DNA from: Tillus elongatus
Lineage: Eukaryota; Arthropoda; Insecta; Coleoptera; Cleridae
DNA: 64,000 nucleotides
NCBI GenBank assembly: GCA_964006375.1
Contig: OZ023269.1
Coordinates: forward strand, 64,600,029 to 64,664,028
Direction of reading: 5' to 3'
In this document: positions 11,191 to 22,449 of the stretch, piece by piece
How positions within the stretch are numbered: position 1 is the stretch's first letter
Layout: every line of letters begins with the position of its first letter
Notes under the pieces: generated by a model
Databases searched by the model: none
What the model was told of the DNA's origin: nothing
Seen by the model: only the letters and a program-made list of their open reading frames with translations
Translations under genes and position numbers: made by a program

Positions 11191-11840
11191 CACTAAGTGA
11201 AGATTGGAACCTGTGATGAGCACTGATACGTACACTTGGACAACCCAAATCACCACAACACATCTTTTAAAGACGATTGTTTCACTAACAAAGTTAGCGT
11301 CATCAAGGGATGAAAAATGCTAAACTACTTAACTACTACACATTATATTTATACTACGTGTTAGGTAACAGACGGATAACCTAGAGAGAGAAATCACAGG
11401 TAAACTTTCTACGTGTATATTTTAATTGCCGGAAGACTCCTTTTTTAATTTCTGTTATACTGTATCTACCGAGTTTCGGAATATTAGGGCGGTAGTGTGA
11501 ACAGCGAGCTATTAATCAGTGCCCCGCCGCTCGTTGTTCACACTGCGCCTTTGATGTAAAAGATGTTCCGAAACTCGGTAGGTACAGTTATAACTGTCCA
11601 GTTATAACATGATTTTAAAAGTCTTTCGGCAATTAAAATATAGGCGCAAAAAGTTTGCCCGTGATTCGTCTCTCTCTAGGTTATCGGTCTTTTAACTAAC
11701 ACGTAGTATAAATATATTGTGTAGTAGTTACGTAGTTTAGCATTTTTTGTCCTCTGATGACGCCAGCTTTGTTAGTGAAACGATCGTCAGATCTTTAAAA
11801 GATGTGTTTTTGTGATTTAGGTTCTCCAAGTGTACGCTTG
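11191..11840. mobile_element. Fold-back element family F, copy 1
   Basis: Two arms of about 300 bases are inverted around a centre near 11520. The left arm begins CACTAAGTGAAGATTGGAACC and includes CCAAATCACCACAACACATC and ACTAACAAAGTTAGCGTCATCA. The right arm repeats these in reverse and stops matching near 11840, so the outer right tip is lost. The inner arms contain TACCGAGTTTCGGAA and GTGTGAACAGCGAGC. No coding frame is present. Confidence 0.8.
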
Positions 11841-12089
11841 TCTGTCAAGGCTAACAAAACATAATAATTGGACCATGGATTGAAAAGGGTTAAGATGCGG
11901 AAAAACGACAGGAACGACATTTACAATTTTATGATACATTCAACGTAAGTTAGTATAATTTATTTATATAAGCTACTTACAATCTAATCCACCCAATCTC
12001 AACTCTACCTATAGTTAATTTAACCTGATGAAAGCGCAATATTCACCTCCTTAAAAAATGAATAGCAGCACATTAATCTGTTCATTGTC

Positions 12090-13060
12090 GAGACGCAACT
12101 GATGTATTAAGTTTAAAGGTAGGCTTATTTCCAAAATAATAAAGTAGGCTTATTCCTAAAATAATAAGGGACTGCAAAAATTTGTTGACTTGAATAATTG
12201 GAACACGTAAATAATATGTGATTCAAATCTGCTTTATCGCATGTGCAAATCGCTGTGTCTAGCACTCCTATTTTATGGATATCTGCAGGATACCTAGCAT
12301 GATGAATTTTTTCTCTAGTTATTGTTGTTATAAAAGGTCTTGAGTAACATTTTGTAACTGCATGCTTGTTCGGAAGGTGTGCATATAATAGTTTATAGTG
12401 ACTATTACTATTTAGGGTATACTGTCTCTATTCAATTTTCCGTGCTTCACGTAAGTTTTGTTTTCATTCTGTAAGTAGGTCGTATCTTGTGATTTTAGAG
12501 TTTGTATAATCATCACACTCTATTGCTTCTCGAGCACATCACTCGGCAATTTCATTGCTACTAATGTCACAGTCGCTTCTTACCCACATAGATCGTAAGT
12601 CGCCTCTATTTCATAGTTCATTATGTAGCTCTATGATGTTATAAACAATATCATTACTTTGTGCTCCTCTGAAATATTTTAAAGTTAGCAATGCCCATTG
12701 GGAATCGCTCAGTATTATGCCGCGAGTAACTTAATTGTCAAGCATCAAATTCATTGCTTTTTCGATTGCATAAATTCGTCTGTGTATATGGTACATTATT
12801 TATTCAGCTTGCGTATAACGACTATCTTGCTTTGCTGTACATAGGATGCGCACCCCGTTCCTTGGGTAGCCTCAGATCGGTCCATATAGATGTGTGTATA
12901 TCCAAAAAAGTGGATTTTTGTTGCAAAAATGAGAGTCGGTTTCAATCTTTAAGTATAGCAATACGCCGTTAGCATTGGTGGGCCGTTTTTAGACCTCCAA
13001 GGTATCAACAGACAGCAAATATAAAATCTTGGTTATGTGCTCGTTTTGACTACGCGCCTT
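12090..13060 (-). pseudogene. Non-LTR retrotransposon 3' remnant with RNase H domain
   Basis: Read on the minus strand, broken frames give an RNase H-like start (ICMDRSEATQGTGCASYV, near 12895-12840, where the family has IYTDGSK..GTGCA). A C-terminal region near 12330-12240 reads ITREKIHHARYPADIHKIGVL followed by CTCDKADLNHILFTC, a Cys/His motif found downstream of RNase H in I/jockey-like elements. Several stops and shifts are present, and the catalytic Asp-Gly is altered to Asp-Arg. The upstream RT portion was not recognised. Confidence 0.65.
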
Positions 13061-13429
13061 CTTTAAGAGCATTGGCTAAGTATGTAATTTGGATGTGCAT
13101 GGGTGGTTCATGAGATTCAGTAAATACTATGTTGCAAGGGGTTGACGTCATATTCCAAGCGCTTTAAGTTAACTTTTTTCCACCTTTTTTTAGATTGATT
13201 CTGATAGTTTGACGATCGACAATTTTTAACAATAATAGATGCCTCCAATAAGCTAGGTCATGCCATTCAATAAGAAAGCAAGAACTCCATTGAGATATGA
13301 GAGTCTTTAATAACATATTTTTCATTTTATGGTTCCCCCTCGCAAATAATCTCTGATTCTGGAACCGAATTTAAAATCTAATTATACAAGAACTGTTAAA
13401 ATTACACAACATAAATATTCACTTTACAA
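13061..13429. other. No recognised gene
   Basis: AT-rich spacer. It may hold unrecognisable upstream parts of the flanking retroelement remnants. Confidence 0.35.
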
Positions 13430-13870
13430 CTCCAGCTCATCACGAAGCGACCTGTCTAGTCGAAAGATGTCATTCGCTGTCCTTGAACATTTAAGAGTAT
13501 TACAAGAAATACATAAAAATAAAAATGTACGAACCCTTGTGAAATATGCAGTAATTGCGTACAACTCAATACATTCTTCGACTAAATATCCTCCTTTAGA
13601 ATTCATTCTAGGACACACCAACGCAAGGGATGCCTCAGATCTGATAAAAGATAATTTCTTTAACGAATATATTATAAATCATAAGAACAAAACTGAAAAC
13701 TTATGTAAATTAATTAATCAAAAACAAATAAGCAATAAACAATAAATATTAGATTCCACAAATTATTTAGGCACAGAGACCCATGAGTTTAAATTAGGAC
13801 AAACAGTTTATAAAAAATTACGAAAGCGAGATAAAAAAGAAAATAAATTTAAAGGCCCTTTACTAGGGTA
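13430..13870 (+). pseudogene. Errantivirus-like Ty3/gypsy integrase C-terminal remnant
   Basis: The frame 13467-13745 contains LVKYAVIAYNSIHSSTKYPP and LEFILGHTN, the segment that follows the catalytic Glu in gypsy-type integrases. After a stop, the same protein continues with FKLGQTVYKKLRKR and NKFKGP near 13780-13860. The catalytic DDE core itself is absent. It is followed by envelope-like remnants in the same direction, as in insect errantiviruses. Confidence 0.7.
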
Positions 13871-14049
13871 GCAATTATAGAAAATAAAAAGCAAAAATTA
13901 AAGGTAGTACCAACAATATTAAAATTGTACGCTTTAAAGAACTAAAATTGACTTTGGTTGTTACAGATGGGGAACAGTGACACTTTGTGACATTACTACC
14001 CCCAAGCTTCATCAGCTCAACAACTATCCTGGCCTCTAGAACTAGGTTC

Positions 14050-15870
14050 AGCACAGAATATTATAGATCACTGGTCATTTATACAGATATTTGACATTAC
14101 CAGCATTTTAAAAGAATTTAAACAGCTTAAACAAAATTTCCTAAGTCTAAAATTCGTTATAGAAAATTTCGCATCCCATAAGAAAGAATTTTATAATTCC
14201 TACAATTTGATCGTACCTGGAAAATAGAATAAGCAAATAAATAGTTCAATTAAATCCAGTTTATAAAAGAACTAAAAAAGACCTGATTGGTGGTATTGGT
14301 TCCATAATAAGGGCAATTAGTGGAAATCTGGATCAAGGTGATACTTTAAGATACGACGAGGCAATCATATTGCTGTCAGAGAACCAGTTTAAGATTAAAA
14401 CATTCATGACAGAAGAAATTACGTTATTGCAAGCTTCAATATCAAAATTTTAGAATGTGACTCAAGCTCTTGAACATAATCAGATTGTTTTAGAATCTGG
14501 AATAGCTCAAACTGAAATGACAATCAAAAACATCGAACTAGCAAACACCCAAACTTATAATTTCTTTCTCATTCAAATGCTTCTATCAAATTAGTGCCTG
14601 TTATCAAACCATACACGACATATTTGAAAAAATTTAAGTAGCTATTACTTTTGCAAATATAAATACATTTCATAATTCAATAACTGAAGTAACAGACCTC
14701 CTCTCGGAAATAAAGTTCGTAGAAACAAAACCAACATCAAGTAAACTACTTTTTATACCTGAGCTCGAAAATATATTATTATTTGAACAAACTCTGAATA
14801 TTAAAGCATACAGTAAAGAAAACAAAATTATCTTTTAAGTACACTTAGAGAACCCAAATCACCACAACACATCTTTTTAAAGACCTGGCGATCGTTTCAT
14901 TAACAAAGTTAGCGTCATCAAAGAATGAGAATTTTTCATCCTCTGATTACGCTAACTTTGTTAGTGAAACGATCGTCAGGTCTTTAAAAAGATGTGTTGT
15001 GGTGATTTGGGTTCTCCAAGTGTACTTATCAGTGCTCATCACAGGTTCCAATCTTCACTTAGTTAAATTTTCTTTATAATAGAAATTCCGATAGTTCAAA
15101 TCGAGAATTACAATTATTATCATTTATATCCTCTACCGATTCCAATCAGTAACAACTTTCAAGTAATAATACCCAAAACTATTTGTTTTCTAATCATTAA
15201 TGCAAAAAGTATCAAGTCAAGAATATTTACGTCACGAAACAAACACCATGAAAATTGAACAATCGCCACCCTGTGAAGTGGAGATGCTTAAATATATGAA
15301 AAGCAACACCTGCCACCCAGTGTTGACTAAAATAGAGAATACCAGATCTAAAAACTTGAAATCAATAAGTGGATGATCATAGCTCCTAAAGAAGTGGTCG
15401 TAATACAACAGTGTAGAAAACCTAAAGACAGCATACCATTGGAAGGGACTTATGTAGAAGAAATGTATCCATGTTGCGAAATATCGATAGATCTACATAC
15501 GATGAAAACGCATCAGGATTCACTACATCATTTTGTAATTATGTAACTTCCCAAAGTCGACATCTAGTACCAACTTAAGAGAATAGAGGAGAAAGAAGTC
15601 ATCCCAATGAAACTGCACCCGATCAGTTTGGAAGAAATAAATCGCATACAGTCAGCTTTAGAAAAACAAAGAAGAAACATTTACAATCTACATGCTGGAC
15701 CCATCCACATCGATAAGATCAGCATATGGGCTATTTTACTATATATTTTAATAATCTCTGTTATTTGTTTTATCTTGTATAAATATGTTCTAGCCAGATG
15801 ATTTCCCAAGCCAATAAAATCGATGAGAACAATTTCAATAATCAGGATATTATGATTTGAACATTCCATG
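14050..15870 (+). pseudogene. Errantivirus-type envelope (F-like) remnant, interrupted
   Basis: Fragments in several frames show features of insect retrovirus-like Env/F proteins: a basic cleavage-like site followed by KDLIGGIGSIIRAISGNLD near 14275-14330, then amphipathic helical stretches with FLIQMLL. A C-terminal membrane span (ISIWAILLYILIISVICFIL, about 15718-15777) followed by a short basic tail lies in frame 15607-15801. Stops and frame changes abound, and a fold-back element occupies 14836-15063. In the family this protein mediates membrane fusion; here it cannot be expressed. No flanking LTRs were found. Confidence 0.65.
14836..15063. mobile_element. Fold-back element family F, copy 2
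   Basis: A near-perfect palindrome with centre near 14938: AACCCAAATCACCACAACAC and AACAAAGTTAGCGTCATC occur on one side and their complements on the other. The right end keeps the tip GGTTCCAATCTTCACTTAGT; the left tip is missing. It sits inside the Env remnant. Confidence 0.8.
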
Positions 15871-15914
15871 CACTACATGTTCAAACTTGTGGTGGGAAAT
15901 GTTATATTCCACTC

Positions 15915-15915
<1 letters not shown>

Positions 15916-15946
<31 letters not shown>
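15916..15946 (+). repeat. Poly(A) run of 31
   Basis: An uninterrupted A31 run follows the Env remnant. It may be a reverse-transcribed tail, but no clear element was found directly upstream. Confidence 0.9.
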
Positions 15947-15949
<3 letters not shown>

Positions 15950-16397
15950 CAAGTTATCAACGTGCTGGGAGTGCATTTTACGTGGGATCGACGGTTGGAA
16001 TTCTGCAGTCTTCATCGTCATCGCACACGTGTACAATCTGCTGATTCTGCATTTCACATGAGAACGACAGTTGGAGCTCTGAATCCTTGGAAATTAACAC
16101 TCTATGAGGGGAACACTTAGCCTGGTTGATGGTAAAGAGACCGGAGAATGCCATTATTAGTTTAGTCATCTTTGTTATAAGTGTTTTTTATATTTTATGT
16201 TGTAACTTAGTTGTAGTAATGATTAATATTTTTTAATGAATTATTCAATATCAATCAATTAACTCGCTGTTTACCACAAACGCAAAATTAACTATTACAG
16301 TATGGATTATCTATTCTATTATCTAGTGCTTGTTATTTCCATGACAATATTTATACAGTAACTCTTACCAATGTTAATGAAATAGTAATACAATAAA
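15947..16397. other. No recognised gene
   Basis: Contains two related short blocks (near 15975-16010 and 16055-16090: GGATCGACGGTTGGAATTCTG and GAACGACAGTTGGAGCTCTG) suggesting an old tandem duplication. Nothing coding was recognised. Confidence 0.4.
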
Positions 16398-16866
16398 ATA
16401 ATTAAGGTACTTAATGAGAGGCTTCATCCAGACAGCAAAATTTATTGATGAGGAGCACTACGCGTTTCGGCTATATAATAGCCATCATCAGGGGCAAATT
16501 TTCTAATTCTTCAAAAATTAGATTCAAACTATACACAGGTTGCCAAGACTGAAGTCTTCATCTATTGTACCAGCGGTCCAACAACAACATACCCAAATAT
16601 GCCGGAAAATGGATTCATGGCGTCATCAAAACAATACAAACGACAACTCAAACCACAAGATGAGAGTGAACGTCGGCCATTAATGGACCGCTGGTACAAT
16701 ATATGAAGCCTCCAGCCTTGGCAACCTGTGTATAGTTTGAATCTAATTTTTCAAGAATTAGAAATTTTGCCCCTGATGATGGCTATTGTATAGCTGAAAC
16801 GCGTAGGGCTCCTCATCAATAAATTTTGCTGTCTGGATGAAGCCTCTCATTAAGTACCTTAATTAT
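16398..16866. mobile_element. Fold-back element with ~183-bp arms
   Basis: The left arm 16398-16580 begins ATAATTAAGGTACTTAATGAG and the right arm 16683-16866 is its complement with few mismatches. Both contain AACGCGT, CATCATCAGGGGC and GGTTGCCAAG. A loop of about 100 bases separates them. Non-coding. Confidence 0.85.
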
Positions 16867-17314
16867 GTCTATCCCAGACCTTGTGACGTTCAGGAATGAA
16901 ATAAAATAAAATATCTTGAAATTGGAGTCGTAATGGAAATACTTATTTTGTAATTATGCCTTTCGCAAATAATGTAAATTAATATAATACAAATCAGTAA
17001 TATATAAGTTGTATGTAAACACTAGAAACATACCGAATTCATTTGATTTCTCCGCTACACCGAACCTGATTCGGCTTAAAACCGCAGCCGTCGTTTAGTC
17101 TGAAACGTGGAACTTTATAAACTTTTACGGCTGAATAATAGTGATCGGTCAACCAATAAATTAAAATAACCCAAGTAGTTAAATAAAAGGTTTTTATCTT
17201 CCTTTAGCTTCATATTATGTCAATACATGCCAGAAACATTACATGTATAGAGTATTTGTTGAAAAACATAGTTCCTTCTTATCTTAAGAGTGTTTTATTT
17301 AATATTTAAAAACA
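16867..17314. other. No recognised gene
   Basis: AT-rich spacer; nothing recognised. Confidence 0.4.
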
Positions 17315-17624
17315 GTCTGGACGCAGCAAGTGCGTTATGAAAGTGAATTTTCTTAAAAATATTTTTAATAGCAAATATGTCTCTTTAATGCAAGTAGGAA
17401 TCAATTTGGTCACCGGTATAACCTATATAGAAGGAACAATGTACCATATTTTTCCAACATAATTTGTTTGATATTGTACACAAATTTTCCGAAAAGAAAC
17501 TTAAAACGTTTCCGAGAAAACTCGTTTCTTAGCTGACGAACATTAGGTTAATATGAAATTGCATTATTGAATTTTGCAGCGTTTAATGAAAATTTGCTAC
17601 CAAAACACACTTACTGCGTCTCGA
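17315..17624. mobile_element. Repeat family E, copy 2
   Basis: Tips GTCTGGACGCAGCAAGTGCGTTATGAAAGTGAATTTTC and the inverted TTTGCTACCAAAACACACTTACTGCGTC bound a 310-base body with AACCTATATAGAAGGAAC, the same as copy 1. Confidence 0.7.
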
Positions 17625-17874
17625 TTTTTTTTACAAACATATCATATTTCGATGAAAAACGCAAAAATGCAATAAGGCATATTCAAAAAAAATGTAGGTA
17701 TCACCAACGACTTATGGGCCATCCTGTTGTTGTCAAAATAATTTTATAAGATGCAGCTCAAAACACCCTATATGTAACGTATACATTTTTTTCTCGTATC
17801 TTGCATAATAACAATTATATTGAGCTTTACCGTAGAAATGCGACAGCCTGTATATATGTAAACAAAAAGTAAAC

Positions 17875-17970
17875 CCGGATATGTATTCTAGGGGGCCTAG
17901 TTGGCGCTCATTTGAAGAAATCTTTTTAGAATTCAAAAGCCGCGGTTTCCTCATTAACGAATTTTTTCTA
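17875..17970 (+). repeat. Right-arm fragment of repeat family M
   Basis: Contains CCCGGATATGTATTCTAGGGGGCCTAG and GCGCTCATTTGAAGAAATC. No (AT)n tract is attached. Confidence 0.55.
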
Positions 17971-18039
17971 GGAAAATTAGCTAAAAATTATAGACCGTTA
18001 AACCATAAATTTAACTAAAACTACTTCCAAAGCATAAGA

Positions 18040-18530
<491 letters not shown>

Positions 18531-19139
18531 CAAGCACTTGTGAAGCCACGGGAAAAGTTTACGACTGTATTAAATATGGAACGGTTTCACTAAGTTATGG
18601 CAAGAACAAACAACCAGATATGCTATTCAAATTGAATAAACTCTTAAAACTTTCATCTCCTCTTTGTCTAATTATTTTCTATACAAAAACTCGCTAAAAC
18701 GTTCATCGGAATAACAACAGACTAATTACATAACGGGAAAGTGAAATGAGACTAAAAAAATTGAAAAAGTAAAGTCACTAACTAGGATTCGAACTCGTCA
18801 TGCAGAAGTCAACTGAATTTGATTATCGGATTTACAGGGACCTAGATCACTGAGCTATACTCGACATGTGTCTACTAGCAGCTATATCCCGTCATACATT
18901 TGTTCAATGTTTTAAAATTTACATAAAACTATTTCGATTTACAATAGATTTTTTGTTCATATTATAACGAAATCAAGGAAAATAACGGTTTAGACACATA
19001 CCTAGGAGCTTGTTAGTCATTTCTTGTAGTATTTTTCACTCTCATTCGTACTCAATCAATTTTGACGTTTGAACTTTCATGAATCAGATTAAATTAATTA
19101 TAAATTAATTTACCTCTACCTTTTTTGTTTTTCAAGATA
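18531..19139. other. Spacer with a tRNA-like block on the minus strand
   Basis: At about 18785-18870 the minus strand shows TAGCTCAGTGATCTAGG (A-box like) and GAGTTCGAATCCTAG (B-box like) separated by about 55 bases, so a degenerate tRNA gene or the head of a tRNA-derived SINE is possible. No clover-leaf could be drawn with confidence. The rest is unremarkable. Confidence 0.35.
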
Positions 19140-19189
19140 GGGATCTAAAGTACAGAGGATACACTCTATGACGGAAATCAGTTTACTAA

Positions 19190-19395
19190 ATTTGGTTGCC
19201 CTTACTTCGTTATTTCCGGAGATATAATTTTTTCTAAAGGAAACACAAAATTTTCCGGGAAACCTGGGCCGATTTTCCTGACTAACAAACTTGTCCAAGC
19301 CACTTGCAAAAGAAAGGCATGTGCCAAATTTGTTCAAAATCGGACCATGATTGTTTGAGTTATTTGTGTGATACATATACATATACATATACATA

Positions 19396-19484
<89 letters not shown>

Positions 19485-19615
19485 ATATAAAAATAGAAAG
19501 TGACCCTGGATATGGGTTCTAGAGGGTCTAGTTCACGGTCATTTGAAGGAATTTTTTCAAAATTTAAAAGTAGGGATCTCCTCATTAGTGAATTTTTTTT
19601 AAGAAAATTCACTAA
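19190..19615 (+). repeat. Repeat family M copy with (AT)n tract
   Basis: The left arm has TTTGGTTGCCCTTACTTCG, AACAAACTTGTCCAAGCCAC and AAAATCGGACCATGATT. The tract 19374-19480 begins as (ACATAT)n and becomes (AT)n. The right arm has TGACCCTGGATATGGGTTCTAG and CTCATTAGTGAATTTTTTTTAAG. Confidence 0.7.
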
Positions 19616-20313
19616 TACTAATGTGATAAGACAACCAGTAATCTAAACTTGGTATATTTTAATGTTTAATTTTCGTTTGTACTTTAAATTACTGACAAAA
19701 GTAAATTATTTAAGCTGATGAGAAGCAAAAGCAGCACCCACCTTTTGACAAACTTCTAAACGTCTTAAAAACTTTTATGAGTAAGGAGCTTATTATTATT
19801 TTTATAAACATTAATAATTGTTATACTTACATATTTCTCAAAGTCTAAGAAGTATTTTGTAATGGTAATTTTTACAAATCGATTTTTTCTAGACAAATAT
19901 ATTTTTGGATATTTTAAAACTTAAAAAACGCAGCAAGTGCGTTATGATAGCGAATTTTCATAGATTTTTCAATTTTTTTTTATTCGCCTGGAAACATTTT
20001 TTCTACGAAAATTCGCTTTCAAAGGAACATTTTCTAATACAAATTTTTTTCACGAAAATTAGGTAAAAAACATTTCTGTAAAAAATTTATTTTACATAAG
20101 TTCACTGAAAAAACGCGACACTAAAAACAATTGCAAAAAAGTTCGATTAATTTTTTTTGCAAAAATTCGCCAAACATTTTTCTCTCCAAAGAAATTATTA
20201 TTTCTTACGAACTTCGCTAAAAAATATTTTGACGAAAGTTTGCTAAAACGCTGTTATATGAAACTGTTGAATACCTACATTATTGTACCTATACAAATTA
20301 AAGGTGTAGTATT
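19616..20313. other. AT-rich spacer with one family E tip
   Basis: GCAGCAAGTGCGTTATGATAGCGAATTTTCATAG near 19930 is a family E tip without its partner. The following 300 bases repeat A/T-rich strings such as AAAATTCGC many times. No gene was recognised. Confidence 0.45.
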
Positions 20314-20505
20314 CACTAAGTGAAGATTGGAACCTGTGATGAGCACTGATAAGCACACTGGCAGGCCCAAATCACCACACATTTTTAAAAACCGGACGGT
20401 CATTTCACTAACCAAGTTAGAATAATTCAGAGTTATTTATCCCCTGATGACGCTAACTTGGTTAATGAAACCATCGCCAGATTTTTTCAAAGGTCTAGTA
20501 TTGCG
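20314..20505. mobile_element. Fold-back element family F, copy 3 (diverged)
   Basis: Begins CACTAAGTGAAGATTGGAACCTGTGATGAGCACTGATAAG and holds the inverted pair CACTAACCAAGTTAG and CTAACTTGGTTAATG. It is shorter and more diverged than copies 1 and 2. Confidence 0.7.
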
Positions 20506-21160
<655 letters not shown>

Positions 21161-21585
21161 AATCTAATACGGGCTATGGAAAGAAAATGTCTCAAGAAGA
21201 ATATTTTACAAACCCTGAAGTCTTAGTTTCAACCAGCATTGTCCTTCATTTTACTAAAATGTTTCCAGAAAATTCATTTTAAATAGACCCTTTCTCTGAT
21301 GCTTGGCAGTAGTCTTAGCTATAGAGTTTATCGTTTAATGGTATATAACTCTTGTCGAATTTTCGTAAAAAATCAATAAAGTCAATATATGCGTTATTCT
21401 ACAAGATATGAAAAAAAATTGTATACATTAAATATAGGGTGGCTTGAGCTACATTAAAAAAAAATTATACAATCACAGGGTGGCCCATAAGTCGTTGGTG
21501 ATACAAATTTTTTCTTTAGTCGAAAACGCCTTATGTGTTTACATTTTCCATCGAAATATAATGCATGTTTGTAAGTAAAGAAATT
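21161..21585. other. No recognised gene
   Basis: AT-rich repeat-flank sequence. Parts (AGGGTGGCCCATAAGTCGTTGGTGATAC, near 21477) resemble inverted sequence near 7880-7900 and 17690-17725, so a larger dispersed repeat around family E is likely. Confidence 0.4.
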
Positions 21586-21692
21586 CTGTACGCAGCAAGT
21601 GCGTTATGGTAGCGAATTTTGATTAAATGCTTCATATTTGAAAAACTCAATTTGCTATTAACCTATAAGGTTGACCAAGAAACGGATTTTTT

Positions 21693-21696
21693 CGGT
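21693..21696. repeat. Target-site duplication CGGT (left)
   Basis: CGGT directly precedes the left LTR and is repeated at 25962-25965 directly after the right LTR. The 4-bp length fits Ty3/gypsy integration. Confidence 0.75.
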
Positions 21697-22058
21697 TGTG
21701 GCGGTGGTTCCGACCGCAGTGTTTCCGTCAACACTACTCTAGGTTTCTGCATAAATACTCTTGACAGTTAAACGTTGCGTTACGTTATGCGACAGCCAAC
21801 TGTCAAGAACTACGGCATATAAGAGACACCAGGCGATCTCTCTCTCTCTGCTCTCTACCAACCGGTACAGTGAACACACGTCCTCAACACTCGGTCAGTT
21901 ATCTGCTATGTACTCGTGGACTGTTGTAATTGTTATTATATCATAAAGTGTATTATAGTTAAATGTATCATATAGTTTATTCAGTTAGTGAAGTAATAAA
22001 GTTATATTAAATGTTTACGTATGGATTTAATATCAACAAGTGCAATTAACATCCATAT
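21697..22058 (+). repeat. 5' LTR of CsRn1-like element (362 bp)
   Basis: It begins TGTGGCGGTGG and ends CATCCATAT. It has CATATAAGAG (TATA-like), a (TC)n run and AATAAAG near its end. It differs from the 3' LTR at about eight bases plus an 8-base (TC) length change, about 2 percent divergence, so the insertion is young. TGGTGACCCCG follows at 22059 and matches the start of a tRNA-Trp primer-binding site, the usual CsRn1-clade primer. Confidence 0.85.
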
Positions 22059-22206
22059 TGGTGACCCCGTGCCGCAAGCCGAAGATGCCGAGCCTGATGT
22101 TCCAGCCGACGTCGCCTAACTTCCACGCACGTGCTCGTGCCTACAGAAACGAATATCTAAACAGGTCAGTCCTTTCTAATTTAAAAATTATCTGATTTTT
22201 TTCACA

Positions 22207-22449
22207 ATGGCCGAAGATTCTTCAAGCAGCAATATCATGGCAAGGGTTGCAATAAAATTACCTCCTATATGGAGACGTAACGTGAAAATCTGGCAAATGC
22301 AGGTTGACGCCCAGTTCGATATATCGCAGATCAGTTCTGAAAAGACAAAATTCAGTCATGTACTCGCTATACTCGATCCTGATGTCGCAGTCAATTTCAG
22401 ATTGTTTAACCCAACCATTATCATCAACCCCCTATTCAGATCTAATTAA
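22207..22449 (+). pseudogene. Truncated Gag of the CsRn1-like element
   Basis: An N-terminal Gag fragment of 80 codons: MAEDSSSSNIM, VAIKLPPIWRRNVKIW and TKFSHVLAILDPDVA, the conserved start of CsRn1-clade Gag. After about 65 recognisable residues the sequence jumps to protease, losing the rest of the capsid region and the zinc knuckle. An intact Gag of this clade is a few hundred residues. The protein could not package RNA; the copy would depend on intact relatives. Confidence 0.75.

Noticed and set aside
18785..18870. tRNA gene on the minus strand
   Set aside because: A- and B-box-like words are present but too far apart and no clover-leaf could be formed. Kept only as a tRNA-like remark.
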